A stretch of 64,000 nt of DNA. Source: Desulfitobacterium sp038181555. Its GTDB lineage: Bacteria > Bacillota > Desulfitobacteriia > Desulfitobacteriales > Desulfitobacteriaceae. Position 1 is the first letter of the stretch, and every line of letters starts with the position of its first letter. The notes beneath the pieces were generated by a model, which had not been told where the DNA came from, did not search any database, and saw nothing but the letters and a program-made list of their open reading frames with translations. Below, piece by piece: positions 25,564-34,102 of this stretch. The stretch is taken from positions 1 through 64,000 of the forward strand of contig NZ_JBBWUA010000007.1 in assembly GCF_038181555.1 (NCBI RefSeq). Reading direction: 5' to 3'. Made by a program: the position numbers and the translations under genes.

Positions 25564-26580
25564 ATGAGTACAAGAATAAGGGTTAGAAAAGGTGTATTTT
25601 GTTTAGTCTTAGCCTTTTCTTTTCTGGCGGCACTAATTACTTCAGGATGTTCTTTGGGTCAAAGTAATCCACCCCACTCTTCGCAAGAATCTGTTGTGAA
25701 TGAGGTTTTAAAACCGGAACAAAATAATACTTCAAACCAAGTTGAGGCCGAAAATCACAACGCTAACCTAGGTAGTAGCGAAGATAGCCTGAGCACTAGT
25801 GGAGATAGTCCAAGCTCTCGTGAAGCTAAACCGAGTTCCGAGATAATTACCCCAGAGATTCCCCTACAGGACCCAGATCCACAAGGAGTTCTGGAAGAAC
25901 CTACAGCAGCAGTCATTGCTGAAGCCATTCCGGTTCTTTATTACCACTCTATAGCCTACGAGGCGGGTAATGAGTTGCGCATTCCTCCGCAAGAATTTGA
26001 AACGCATATGCAGCTGCTTTATGACAATGGCTATGAGAGCGTCAGCTTAGATGAGCTTTATCATTATTTCTACGAGGATGGTGTTTTACCGGAAAAACCC
26101 ATTGTTATCACATTTGATGATGGTTATGAAGATAATTATACTCACGCCTTTCCTATCGCAGATAAGTTCGGTTATCATGGCACGATCTTTATGGTAACCG
26201 ACTGGATCGATGGCGCAGGATATCTAAAGCGGGAACAACTACTGGAAATGAGTCAAGCCGGTTGGCAGATAGGAAGCCATACCAAAAGCCATCCCTATTT
26301 GAATAGCATTTCTACTGAGCAGATCAAGGAAGAGCTCTCAAGTTCAAAAAAGATTCTCGAAGATCTCCTTGGCACGGCGGTCAACTTCTTTGCTTATCCA
26401 TATGGAATCAATAATCCGACAATTATTGAACAGTCTAAAGAAGCCGGGTATACAATGGGGCTAACCATTGAACGGGGATGGGCGGTTGAAGAGGACCCTT
26501 TCCGCCTCCAGAGGATTTATTGCTATGCAAATATGGGCTTGGCTGAATTGAAAAGAAGAATTGAAAATCCTAACTATTAG
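25564..26580 (+). CDS. Polysaccharide deacetylase family lipoprotein
   Basis: A 338-residue surface lipoprotein. The signal peptide ends in a lipobox with Cys about residue 29 (TSGCSLG). A Ser/Asn/Glu-rich spacer (30-115) leads to a NodB-type deacetylase domain (about 120-335) with YYHSI, the metal-binding FDDGYEDNY near 182-190 and SHTKSHPYL near 238-246. The family removes N- or O-acetyl groups from cell-wall or capsular glycans. GGGAG precedes the ATG. It appears monocistronic with a strong terminator downstream; the substrate is not predictable. Confidence 0.88.
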   Translation: MSTRIRVRKGVFCLVLAFSFLAALITSGCSLGQSNPPHSSQESVVNEVLKPEQNNTSNQVEAENHNANLGSSEDSLSTSGDSPSSREAKPSSEIITPEIPLQDPDPQGVLEEPTAAVIAEAIPVLYYHSIAYEAGNELRIPPQEFETHMQLLYDNGYESVSLDELYHYFYEDGVLPEKPIVITFDDGYEDNYTHAFPIADKFGYHGTIFMVTDWIDGAGYLKREQLLEMSQAGWQIGSHTKSHPYLNSISTEQIKEELSSSKKILEDLLGTAVNFFAYPYGINNPTIIEQSKEAGYTMGLTIERGWAVEEDPFRLQRIYCYANMGLAELKRRIENPNY

Positions 26581-26884
26581 TACGCACTTATCTCGTAGGC
26601 GGTATCCTGAGAGTTGATAAAAGCCTGTCCCAGAATAGACAACGTTGTCTAATCTGGGACAGGCTTATTTTTTCACTTCCTTGGATGTGAGCTTTAAAGT
26701 CAACAAATGCGAGAGCGGTGCTGACCTAGTTAAGATGAGTTTTATTAATTTATACTTCGTAATGACCTTAGCTTGGTGGTGAGGAAAAATGACCAATAAT
26801 ATCGGTGGACATCTCACAATTTTTTACAATGGTCATATCTTGTAACATAACCAGATATTACCAATCCGAAAGGAGGAAAATAAA
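26581..26884. other. Intergenic region before miniprotein array
   Basis: It holds the long hairpin at 26620-26672 and then about 200 bases without a recognised gene. An 18-codon frame at about 26790-26846 (start MTNNIGGH) follows GTGAGGAAAA but is too short to call. No clear promoter for the miniprotein array was identified, though a sporulation sigma factor might use a non-standard one. Confidence 0.5.
26620..26672. terminator. Very long palindromic terminator
   Basis: AAGCCTGTCCCAGA and TCTGGGACAGGCTT form the outer 14-bp stem, and TAGACAAC/GTTGTCTA extends it by 8 bp after one A-A mismatch. TTATTTTTT follows. It ends the deacetylase gene and could work from both sides. Confidence 0.8.
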
Positions 26885-26986
26885 ATGGCATTTGGAGCAG
26901 GTGGATGCGGTCCTAACTATCTACAAGGCATCGCTGTAGTTGTAGTCATCATTCTCTTATTGATTGCAATGGGTATTGTATTCTAA
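26885..26986 (+). CDS. YjcZ-like membrane miniprotein, type A copy 1
   Basis: A 33-residue protein: a short Gly-rich head (MAFGAGGCGPNY) and one hydrophobic helix ending LLLIAMGIVF. This architecture matches the YjcZ family of Bacillus/Clostridia sporulation miniproteins. AAAGGAGG lies 7 bases before the ATG. It is the first of four similar genes; its tail is nearly identical to that of the third. Function is unknown beyond a family link to spores. Confidence 0.7.
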   Translation: MAFGAGGCGPNYLQGIAVVVVIILLLIAMGIVF

Positions 26987-27018
26987 TTTAAATTATTGAA
27001 ATAAAAGGAGGGTACTTT

Positions 27019-27171
27019 ATGTACGGTTTAGGTTTTGGAGGAACACCCGGTTTTGGAGCAGGTGCAGGTTATGGACAATGCTGTGGTCAAGGTGTAGGTT
27101 GGGGTGTTGGCGTCGGAATTATCTCTATCGCTGTCTTGATTCTTATCGCCTTAGGAGTCATCTTCAACTAA
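27019..27171 (+). CDS. YjcZ-like membrane miniprotein, type B copy 1
   Basis: A 50-residue protein with a long Gly/Phe/Tyr-rich head (about 33 residues, including a CC pair) followed by one hydrophobic helix ending LIALGVIFN. AAGGAGGG sits 7 bases before the ATG. The tail matches the fourth gene of the array rather than its direct neighbours, so it is the B type of the alternating set. Confidence 0.7.
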   Translation: MYGLGFGGTPGFGAGAGYGQCCGQGVGWGVGVGIISIAVLILIALGVIFN

Positions 27172-27254
27172 ACAAGAACACTTTAACGGATTACCAAAAT
27201 ATAGATAATTAGTATCCCTTAAGTTCAAGGGTGAAATTTAAGGAGGGTAATACT

Positions 27255-27338
27255 ATGCATGGAACTAATTGGGGCGCCGGAATCGCTATCGTTGTTGTAA
27301 TCATCTTATTGCTCATCGCCATGGGAATAGTATTCTAA
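27255..27338 (+). CDS. YjcZ-like membrane miniprotein, type A copy 2
   Basis: A 27-residue protein, one of the smallest in the window: MHGTNWGAG and then a hydrophobic helix ending LLLIAMGIVF, as in the first gene. AAGGAGGG lies 9 bases before the ATG. About 80 bases separate it from the previous gene, with no obvious terminator between. Confidence 0.68.
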   Translation: MHGTNWGAGIAIVVVIILLLIAMGIVF

Positions 27339-27379
27339 ACTGTGCTTGGTAGAAAATAAATAGTTCTGGGGGTGGCTTC

Positions 27380-27484
27380 ATGTACGGTTATGGTGGCTAT
27401 TGTCGTGTAGGAAGCAGTATTGGTGCAGGGATTATCGCAATTGCAATTTTGATTCTGCTAGCTTTAGGAGTAATCTTCAACTAA
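27380..27484 (+). CDS. YjcZ-like membrane miniprotein, type B copy 2
   Basis: A 34-residue protein with a Gly/Tyr head (MYGYGGYCRVG) and one hydrophobic helix ending LLALGVIFN, as in the second gene. The ribosome site is GGGGGTGG. A terminator begins 11 bases after the stop, so the four genes form one transcription unit. Confidence 0.7.
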   Translation: MYGYGGYCRVGSSIGAGIIAIAILILLALGVIFN

Positions 27485-27495
27485 GCTTCTCCGAC

Positions 27496-27527
27496 GGGCC
27501 TTCTCGATTGAGAGGGCCTTTTTATTT
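27496..27527 (+). terminator. Terminator of miniprotein array
   Basis: GGGCCTTCTC pairs with GAGAGGGCC (one wobble) around GATT, followed by TTTTTATTTTC. Confidence 0.85.
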
Positions 27528-27580
27528 TCTTCGCGATGATCGGAGGGAAACTCCTTGATGAATGCCGTGAAAATTGCATG

Positions 27581-27612
27581 AATAATAAAAACCGTTGGAA
27601 CGAGCCAACGGT
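27581..27612 (-). terminator. Terminator of W/G/F miniprotein gene
   Basis: Read on the reverse strand, ACCGTTGG-CTCGTT-CCAACGGT is a perfect 8-bp stem followed by TTTTATTATT. It lies 57 bases after the stop codon of the reverse-strand miniprotein. Confidence 0.8.
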
Positions 27613-27669
27613 TCAGATGGAAATACATATAATGAGGCTGCTTACAGAAGAGATAGAATCGAAGAAAGA

Positions 27670-27756
27670 TTACCACCACCAACGACGACGATATCGTATC
27701 CCAAACCAAGGAAAACCAAATCCAAAGCCCCACCAGGGGAAACCCCAACCCCACAT
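27670..27756 (-). CDS. Trp/Gly/Phe-rich miniprotein, 28 aa
   Basis: A 28-residue product, not recognised from any named family. It starts MWGWGFPWWGFGFG and ends in RYRRRWWW; seven or more tryptophans, many Gly and Phe, two Pro, and a basic patch near the end. A textbook ribosome site (AAAGGAGG, 9 bases upstream), a plausible promoter and a perfect terminator make it a complete one-gene unit. It converges on the YjcZ-like array, so it may belong to the same spore-related biology (inference). The overlapping longer reverse frame covering 27464-27799 lacks such signals. Confidence 0.7.
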   Translation of the reverse strand: MWGWGFPWWGFGFGFPWFGIRYRRRWWW

Positions 27757-27802
27757 AGTACAATTCCTCCTTTGTATAAATAGTTTTTCTCATTCCCAAT
27801 AT

Positions 27803-27853
27803 ATACTATGCAATAGGATGGTATTTGACAATTAATGGATTGTGGGTTTTAAT
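27803..27853. promoter_or_regulatory. Divergent promoters sharing a -35 region
   Basis: Reverse strand: TTGTCA at 27831-27826, 17-base spacer, TAGTAT at 27808-27803, reading into the W/G/F miniprotein. Forward strand: TTGACA at 27825-27830, 17-base spacer, TTTAAT at 27848-27853, reading into the membrane protein at 27918. The two -35 hexamers overlap almost fully. Confidence 0.55.
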
Positions 27854-27917
27854 TTGGTTTATTTGGACTGCTACAGGAAATACTAGATCATGATGTGTGT
27901 TGAAAGGGGGATGGGCT

Positions 27918-28358
27918 TTGGCTTTTGTAATTCTAGTCTTCTTGGAATGGCTGCTGTTGTTGGCGGCAACTATGATTTTCATAGGCGGAATTAGAGGAGC
28001 ATTAGTAGCGACACTTATTATGAGTGGAATCCTTTGGTATACACATCCTACTGATTTTTGGTTGTGGGAAATCCTCTTTTTAGGTGGAGTCGGAATAAGT
28101 ATAGGGATTCTACTCTATTTCGTCGAAAAGGCGGGGCAAAGCAATATTGTAGCTGGTTTAGCGGGGGGTATTGCTAGCCTTGTTGTTTTTGGAGCTTTTA
28201 TCACGCCACTACTGGCTATCCTGGCCTGGGCGCTGGTTGTAGGTGTCGGCTTAATTCCTAAGATAAAATTTAAGGAAGTGGCTTGGGGATTCTCGCCCGT
28301 TCTCTGGCGTGCAGTGATGGGAATATTGTGTATCGTTGTTGGTAATATCCTTATCTAA
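27918..28358 (+). CDS. Hypothetical membrane protein, 146 aa
   Basis: Not recognised. Hydrophobic segments at about residues 1-25, 28-45, 55-75, 80-112 and 125-145 make it an integral membrane protein of four or five helices, with a WYTHPTDFWLWE loop after the second. The start is set at TTG 27918 because AAGGGGG is 8 bases upstream; the frame is open to GTG 27897, where that site would lie inside the gene. It is 95 bases before recJ and may be in the same unit, as no terminator separates them. Confidence 0.62.
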   Translation: MAFVILVFLEWLLLLAATMIFIGGIRGALVATLIMSGILWYTHPTDFWLWEILFLGGVGISIGILLYFVEKAGQSNIVAGLAGGIASLVVFGAFITPLLAILAWALVVGVGLIPKIKFKEVAWGFSPVLWRAVMGILCIVVGNILI

Positions 28359-28452
28359 AAATCGATCATGTCAAAAAAGGTCAATTTGTCCTCCATGGGT
28401 GCGTGCACAGAGCGGAACAGATAAGGTATAATGGTGCCTATGGAGGTAGAGT

Positions 28453-30867
28453 ATGACGAAAAAGATATGGACAAGGCCACAACCCCTGCCAAGGACTAAT
28501 GAGGGGAACCATACAATCTCCCAACGTTTAGGAATATCCGCTGTAGTTACAGATATATTGAAGCAACGTGGAATTGAGACAGAGGAGCAGATACTCGAAT
28601 TTTTGAGACCTTCCTTGCTGAACCTCCACTCCCCCTTCGCTTTTCGCGAGATGGCTCAGGCCGTCGAACGTTTAGAGCGCGCGCGGAGCGGGGAGGAGAA
28701 GGTCCTCATCTATGGAGATTATGATGTGGACGGGGTAACCAGCACAACCTTGCTCTATAAGGTGTTAACGAATTGCGGCCTAAAAGCTGTTGCTTATATT
28801 CCCAGTCGCATGGATGAAGGCTATGGCTTACATAAGGAAGCTATATTAAAAGCTTCACAAGCCGACGTAAAGGTAATTATTACTGTGGATTGTGGCATTA
28901 CCGCGGTGGAAGAGGTCGATTATGCCAAGACCTTAGGAATAGACATCATACTTACCGACCATCATGAACCCCCCGCTATTTTGCCAGGGGCTTATGCGAC
29001 CCTCAATCCGAAAATCCCGGACTCTGGGTATCCCTTTCGCGATTTGGCGGGAGTAGGAGTGGCCTTTAAATTAGCACAGGCCTTGTTGGAGTCATTACAA
29101 CTGGGTGAAACGGATGCATACGCAGTCCTTGAAGTTATGGATTTAGTAGCGTTAGGAACGATTGCGGACCTTGTCCCCTTAGTGGGAGAGAACAGGATTA
29201 TTGTAGCCTATGGCTTACGCCAGATGGAACATACGATCCATCTGGGTTTACAGACTCTACTTGAAGAGTGCGGGTTGTGGAATAAACCACTGAAGGCTGG
29301 GCAAATAGCCTTTATGGTCGCCCCACGAATCAATGCCGCTGGGCGCATGGATAGTGCCCGTGCTGGACTGGAGCTGCTGCTTACTGGGCATGAAGAGCGA
29401 GCCCAAGAATTAGCAAGGTTCTTAAGTCGTGAAAACTCCCTGCGTCAAGACACGGAAAAGGAAATTGTCGCTGAGGCAATAGAGATTTTAGAAAAGTCCC
29501 CTGTCCCTCGGGTTATCGTGTTAGCGGCGGAGAACTGGCATCATGGAGTAATAGGTATCGTCGCTTCACGCTTAGTTGAACGCTATTATCGACCTGTTTT
29601 TATTATTTCCGAGGAGGAAGAGTTGGGCAAAGGCTCAGCCCGCGGAATCGGTGGCTATCACGTTCTGGATGAACTTAGAGATCAAGAACAACTTCTTGAG
29701 AAGTTTGGTGGACATAGTCAAGCCGCTGGTTTTTCACTAAAGAGGGAAAATATACCCTTGCTACGTGAGGCCCTGAATCGTTCGGCAGAGAAGTTGCCGG
29801 AAGAATTGTTTTATGAACGCCTTCGTGTGGATCAAAGCCTCCCCTTGGAAGCCATAGATGCCTCATTGCTACGTGAACTGGAACATCTTGCGCCCTTTGG
29901 CTTTGGCAACCCTAACCCGGTGCTCGCCGGCGAGGATTATACACTGTATCAGGCAGACACAGTGGGCAAAGACCAGGCTCATCTAAAATGCAGCTTTGGT
30001 CCCCATGGAGAATGGGAAGGTATTGCCTTCCGTAAAGGGGAGGAAATAGCGAAGATTATCAATTCCCCAACAGTGGACGTTGCTTTTGGCTTGGAATGGA
30101 ATACGTTCCGGGGCGTACAGTGCATTCAATTGATGATAAAAGATATTTTGCCCAAGGCGACTTGGTATGAAAATGATCAACAGCAAAGGGCTCTTCAAGA
30201 AATTGCCGTAGGATCTGCCGAGAATCTTGGGGAAAAGGTACTTGCTCAGGACCTTGAAGTTTTGGATTGGCGAGAGAAAAATCGGGAAGAATGGATGCAA
30301 GCCCTTGAAGGATGGGAAAAACCAGTCAATATTTGGGATAGTACGGGGATAAGCCCTTATTGGCGAGAGAAGAGTCCAGAAGCCCGTTGGGTGATGGTTC
30401 TAGGGGTCCCCTCATCCTGGCAAGAGGTCTACGAGTGTATTTCTCAGCAAGGTGGACAGGAGATCCAGGGATGCATTTTTGCCCAAAGTAGCGTCGATGA
30501 TGACCTGCTGCAAAAGCGTACGGATTATTTATCCAGAGAAAACCTTGTCCAAATCTACAGAGTGTTATATGATTTGGCTATTAAGAAAAATCCGTTTTCT
30601 TGGCAGATGCAAGATCTGCCCCTCTGGCAAGCTCGAGCGGCCTTGAAAGTATTTGAAGAGCTAGGTTTACTGCGCTGCTTACGTTATAAAGATCAAAAAG
30701 TGGATTTGGAATGGATACCTGCAACGCAAAAGCTGAATTTAGAGTCGTCATTGCGTTTTCGTACTGCTAAAAGATGCTGGGAGGATGCGAAGGCCTTTAG
30801 TGTAGACTATAGAACATTAGCTTGGCCTGAATTTAGGCAAAAGCTAGATAAGGGCCAACGCAACTGA
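28453..30867 (+). CDS. recJ: Single-stranded-DNA-specific exonuclease RecJ
   Basis: An 804-residue 5'-3' exonuclease of the DHH superfamily, used in RecF-pathway recombination and repair. DHH motifs are visible: YGDYDVDGVTSTTLLY near 90, VDCGITAVEE near 145, LTDHHEPP near 165, a later DLVALGTIADLVPL near 230, and the DHHA1 motif GGHSQAAGFSL near 420. An OB-fold and a long C-terminal extension follow, as in Firmicute RecJ. GGAGG precedes the ATG. It leads the recJ-apt-relA-dtd cluster. Confidence 0.95.
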   Translation: MTKKIWTRPQPLPRTNEGNHTISQRLGISAVVTDILKQRGIETEEQILEFLRPSLLNLHSPFAFREMAQAVERLERARSGEEKVLIYGDYDVDGVTSTTLLYKVLTNCGLKAVAYIPSRMDEGYGLHKEAILKASQADVKVIITVDCGITAVEEVDYAKTLGIDIILTDHHEPPAILPGAYATLNPKIPDSGYPFRDLAGVGVAFKLAQALLESLQLGETDAYAVLEVMDLVALGTIADLVPLVGENRIIVAYGLRQMEHTIHLGLQTLLEECGLWNKPLKAGQIAFMVAPRINAAGRMDSARAGLELLLTGHEERAQELARFLSRENSLRQDTEKEIVAEAIEILEKSPVPRVIVLAAENWHHGVIGIVASRLVERYYRPVFIISEEEELGKGSARGIGGYHVLDELRDQEQLLEKFGGHSQAAGFSLKRENIPLLREALNRSAEKLPEELFYERLRVDQSLPLEAIDASLLRELEHLAPFGFGNPNPVLAGEDYTLYQADTVGKDQAHLKCSFGPHGEWEGIAFRKGEEIAKIINSPTVDVAFGLEWNTFRGVQCIQLMIKDILPKATWYENDQQQRALQEIAVGSAENLGEKVLAQDLEVLDWREKNREEWMQALEGWEKPVNIWDSTGISPYWREKSPEARWVMVLGVPSSWQEVYECISQQGGQEIQGCIFAQSSVDDDLLQKRTDYLSRENLVQIYRVLYDLAIKKNPFSWQMQDLPLWQARAALKVFEELGLLRCLRYKDQKVDLEWIPATQKLNLESSLRFRTAKRCWEDAKAFSVDYRTLAWPEFRQKLDKGQRN

Positions 30868-30897
30868 GTCACAATACAGCTAAGGAAAAGGAAAGGT

Positions 30898-31419
30898 GTG
30901 AAAATAGTGGATTTTGACCAGTATATTCGCGTTATTGAGGATTTTCCCAAACCTGGTATTTCCTTTAAAGATATCACGACCCTTTTAAAGGATGGAGAAG
31001 CTTATCGGGCAGCTATTGATGCCATCGTTGAGCAAGTAAAAGGATATCAACCGGATCTCATTGTGGGACCGGAAGCACGCGGTTTTTTGTTGGGAGCTCC
31101 AGTAGCCTATGCCTTAGGAATTGGCTTTGTACCCGTGCGTAAGCCGGGAAAACTCCCCGGCCAAACGGTCAGCGAAACCTATGAACTCGAATATGGTTGT
31201 GATACCTTAGAAGTTCATGCAGATGCCCTAAGGGCAGGACAAAGGGTGGCTATTGTGGATGATTTACTAGCAACCGGCGGGACGACATCAGCTACTGCCC
31301 GCCTGATCGAAAAGACAGGAGCTCAAGTCGTCAGCATGGGTTTCTTAATCGAACTTGGTTTTCTGGAAGGCCGTAAAAAATTGCAAGGCTATGATATTTT
31401 TTCCTTGCTGAATTATTAA
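30898..31419 (+). CDS. apt: Adenine phosphoribosyltransferase
   Basis: A 173-residue salvage enzyme that makes AMP from adenine and PRPP. DFPKPGISFKDITTLL near the start, GPEARGFLLGAPVAYALG near 60 and the PRPP-binding VAIVDDLLATGGTT near 120 are diagnostic. GTG is the start, with AAGGAAAGG just before it; an in-frame GTG at 30907 is also possible. The recJ-apt-relA-dtd order is common in Firmicutes. Confidence 0.96.
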   Translation: MKIVDFDQYIRVIEDFPKPGISFKDITTLLKDGEAYRAAIDAIVEQVKGYQPDLIVGPEARGFLLGAPVAYALGIGFVPVRKPGKLPGQTVSETYELEYGCDTLEVHADALRAGQRVAIVDDLLATGGTTSATARLIEKTGAQVVSMGFLIELGFLEGRKKLQGYDIFSLLNY

Positions 31420-31446
31420 GAAGAAGGGGCACAAGAGAGGAGCAGT

Positions 31447-33639
31447 GTGATGTCGATAGGCGAGCTCATGGAAAAATTACATAAAGCATCTCCGGAAGGG
31501 ATTAAGCTTATTGAGAAGGCTTATTCCTTTGCTGAAGAAGCACACCGTGGGCAGCTTCGCAATTCTGGAGAAGAATATATTCAGCATCCTCTGGAAGTGG
31601 CCAAGATTTTATTGGAACTAGAATTGGATGAGGCAACGATTGCAGCGGCTTTCCTCCATGATGTGGTGGAGGACACCAAGTATTCTGTAGAGGATATCGA
31701 AAAGGAGTTTGGCTCCCAAGTGGCCTTATTGGTGGATGGGGTCACAAAATTAGGACGAATCGAGTATAAGAGTAAGGAAGAGCTTCAAGTCGAGAACCTT
31801 CGTAAGATGTTCCTAGCCATGGCTAAGGATATACGGGTTATCTTGATCAAATTAGCGGATCGCCTGCACAATATGCGTACGTTAAAATACCATTCTGAGA
31901 AGAAACAGAAAGAGATTGCTCAAGAGACCATAGAAATCTTTGCCCCACTGGCTAATCGCCTAGGTATATTTAGAATCAAATGGGAGCTGGAGGATTTATC
32001 CTTCCGCTACCTGAAACCCCAAGAGTACTATGACTTATCCGAAGGAATCGCTTTAAAACGAGCCGAACGGGAGGTCCAGATCAATGAGGTTATTACTCAG
32101 CTGCGTAGCCGTTTGTCAGAGGTAGGGATTCGGGCGGATATATCTGGGCGTCCTAAACATTTTTATAGTATTTATCGCAAAATGATCAATCAACATAAAG
32201 AATTAAGTGAGATTTATGATTTAACAGCCGTTAGGGTTATCGTCGATTCTGTCAATGATTGTTATGGAGCTTTAGGAATTATTCATACGTTATGGAAACC
32301 TTTGCCGGGTCGGTTTAAGGATTATATTGCCATGCCTAAACCTAACATGTATCAATCGCTCCACACCACCTTGGTGGGGGCACATGGCGAACCCTTTGAA
32401 ATCCAAATCAGAACTTGGGAAATGCATCGTACTGCTGAATATGGTATTGCTGCACACTGGAAATACAAAGAGGGCCCAGGCAGACCCACAGGCGGGAATT
32501 TTGAACAAAAGCTTTCCTGGTTACGGCAGCTTCTTGAGTGGCAGCATGATTCACGGGATGCCGGCGAATTTATGGAGTCCCTGAAGATTGACCTCTTTGC
32601 CGATACGGTGTTTGTATTTACCCCAAAAGGGGATGTGGTCGAGCTCCCGGCAGGATCCTGTCCGGTGGATTTTGCTTATCGGGTTCATACGGATGTTGGG
32701 CATCGCTGCGTAGGTGCTAAGATTAATAGCCGGATTGTTCCCTTGGAGACCAAGCTAACTAATGGCGATATTGTTGAGATTCTCACCTCAAAGCAGAGCA
32801 ATGGACCGAGTAGGGATTGGCTGTCCTTTGTCAAGACCTCCCAAGCAAAAAACCGGATTCGGGGCTGGTTTAAGAAAGAAAAACGGGAAGAGAATGTGGT
32901 GCGTGGACGCGAAGGAATTGAACGCGAAGTACGCAAGCTTGGTCTTGACCCCACTCAGGCTCTCCGCCCGGAAGTACTTCTCAAGATTGCCAAATCCTAT
33001 AATATCACGAATTTAGATGATCTCTACGCCGCTATGGGAGATGGCGCGATTACGATCAATAAGGTCCTCATGCGCTTGCGGGAGGATTTTACTAAGGAAG
33101 AACGGGAAAGGATACAATTGGAAGCCCTGCAACAGGGAGATGGCAAATCGGCCCGGGATTCCAGTAGCTATGGTAAAGCTAGTCAGGGAGTACGAGTTAA
33201 AGGGGTCGACAATATTTTGGTCCGTTTTTCCCGTTGTTGTAACCCTTTGCCCGGGGATGATATCGTGGGTTACATCACTCGGGGCAGAGGAGTCTCCATT
33301 CATCGACGAGAATGTGATAATATCAAACATCATTCTCCGGAGGAACAAGCCCGGATGGTCGAAGTGATTTGGGATACGGACGTCGAGTCTATCTATCCGG
33401 TAGATTTGGAGATCTTCGCCTTGGATAGACCGCGGTTAGTAACGGATGTGATGAATGCGGTTTTAGAGACACGAACCAGTATTTTAGCGATTAATGCCCG
33501 TGTCGGTAAAGATAAAATTACCCATATCCAACTGAGTATCGAGATTCGCAATCTGGGGCATTTGTATAATGTCATACAGAAGATTCGACGAATCAAAGAT
33601 ATTAGCTCTGTGGAGCGGGTGCATTTAGGGGGGCGCTAA
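31447..33639 (+). CDS. relA: Bifunctional (p)ppGpp synthetase/hydrolase
   Basis: A 730-residue RelA/SpoT homologue that makes and breaks the stringent-response alarmone. The hydrolase HD domain (about 25-180) keeps H-D-x-x-E-D in FLHDVVEDT and the LADRLHNMRTL motif; the synthetase domain (about 230-345) has RPKHFYSIYRKM and YDLTAVRVIV; a TGS domain (about 385-450) and a C-terminal ACT domain (about 655-728) follow, with CCNPLPGDDIVGYITRGRGVSIHR in the RIS region. Both catalytic parts look intact. The start is GTG 31447 or ATG 31450 behind GAGAGGAG. Confidence 0.95.
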   Translation: MMSIGELMEKLHKASPEGIKLIEKAYSFAEEAHRGQLRNSGEEYIQHPLEVAKILLELELDEATIAAAFLHDVVEDTKYSVEDIEKEFGSQVALLVDGVTKLGRIEYKSKEELQVENLRKMFLAMAKDIRVILIKLADRLHNMRTLKYHSEKKQKEIAQETIEIFAPLANRLGIFRIKWELEDLSFRYLKPQEYYDLSEGIALKRAEREVQINEVITQLRSRLSEVGIRADISGRPKHFYSIYRKMINQHKELSEIYDLTAVRVIVDSVNDCYGALGIIHTLWKPLPGRFKDYIAMPKPNMYQSLHTTLVGAHGEPFEIQIRTWEMHRTAEYGIAAHWKYKEGPGRPTGGNFEQKLSWLRQLLEWQHDSRDAGEFMESLKIDLFADTVFVFTPKGDVVELPAGSCPVDFAYRVHTDVGHRCVGAKINSRIVPLETKLTNGDIVEILTSKQSNGPSRDWLSFVKTSQAKNRIRGWFKKEKREENVVRGREGIEREVRKLGLDPTQALRPEVLLKIAKSYNITNLDDLYAAMGDGAITINKVLMRLREDFTKEERERIQLEALQQGDGKSARDSSSYGKASQGVRVKGVDNILVRFSRCCNPLPGDDIVGYITRGRGVSIHRRECDNIKHHSPEEQARMVEVIWDTDVESIYPVDLEIFALDRPRLVTDVMNAVLETRTSILAINARVGKDKITHIQLSIEIRNLGHLYNVIQKIRRIKDISSVERVHLGGR

Positions 33640-33640
33640 T

Positions 33641-34090
33641 TTGCGTAGTGTAGTTCAGCGAGTGACCCAGGCCTCCGTAACCGTTGATGGAGAGGTCGTC
33701 GGCAAAATTAGCGCCGGATTGCTGATTTTTTTCGGGGTGGGACAGAGCGACCAGGAGTCAGATCTGGAATGGCTGGTCGATAAGATCGTCGGTCTGAGGA
33801 TCTTTGAGGATGAGGATGGGAAAATGAATCGCTCGATTTCGGATGTGGGCGGTGAAATCCTCATGGTTTCCCAATTTACACTCTATGGTGATTGCCGTAA
33901 GGGTAGACGCCCCAGCTTTTCAAGCGCAGCCCCTCCAGAGGTAGCGAAGGTCTTATTTGATCAGGCTGTGGATAAATTACGAGGGTATGGAATTCAGGTG
34001 GCCACGGGAATCTTTCAAGCAGAGATGAAGGTAGAGTTGGTCAATGATGGACCCGTAACAATGCTTTTAGATAGCGAGAAGAATTTTTAG
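33641..34090 (+). CDS. dtd: D-aminoacyl-tRNA deacylase
   Basis: A 149-residue DTD protein that frees tRNA from wrongly attached D-amino acids (and glycine on tRNA-Ala). MRSVVQRVTQASVTVDGEVVGKI at the N terminus, SQFTLYGDC near 78-86 and the cis Gly-Pro motif NDGPVTM near 134-139 are conserved. The start is TTG, 1 base after the relA stop, with GGGGGG upstream; translational coupling to relA is likely. Confidence 0.95.
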   Translation: MRSVVQRVTQASVTVDGEVVGKISAGLLIFFGVGQSDQESDLEWLVDKIVGLRIFEDEDGKMNRSISDVGGEILMVSQFTLYGDCRKGRRPSFSSAAPPEVAKVLFDQAVDKLRGYGIQVATGIFQAEMKVELVNDGPVTMLLDSEKNF

Positions 34091-34102
34091 GGGGGATCGA
34101 TA

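Noticed and set aside
26790..26846. 18-codon frame upstream of the miniprotein array
   Set aside because: Weak ribosome site, no hydrophobic helix like its neighbours, and no other support.
27464..27799. Reverse-strand 111-codon frame overlapping the fourth miniprotein and the W/G/F gene
   Set aside because: It runs through two terminators and another gene, and the strong ribosome site inside it serves the 28-codon frame instead.
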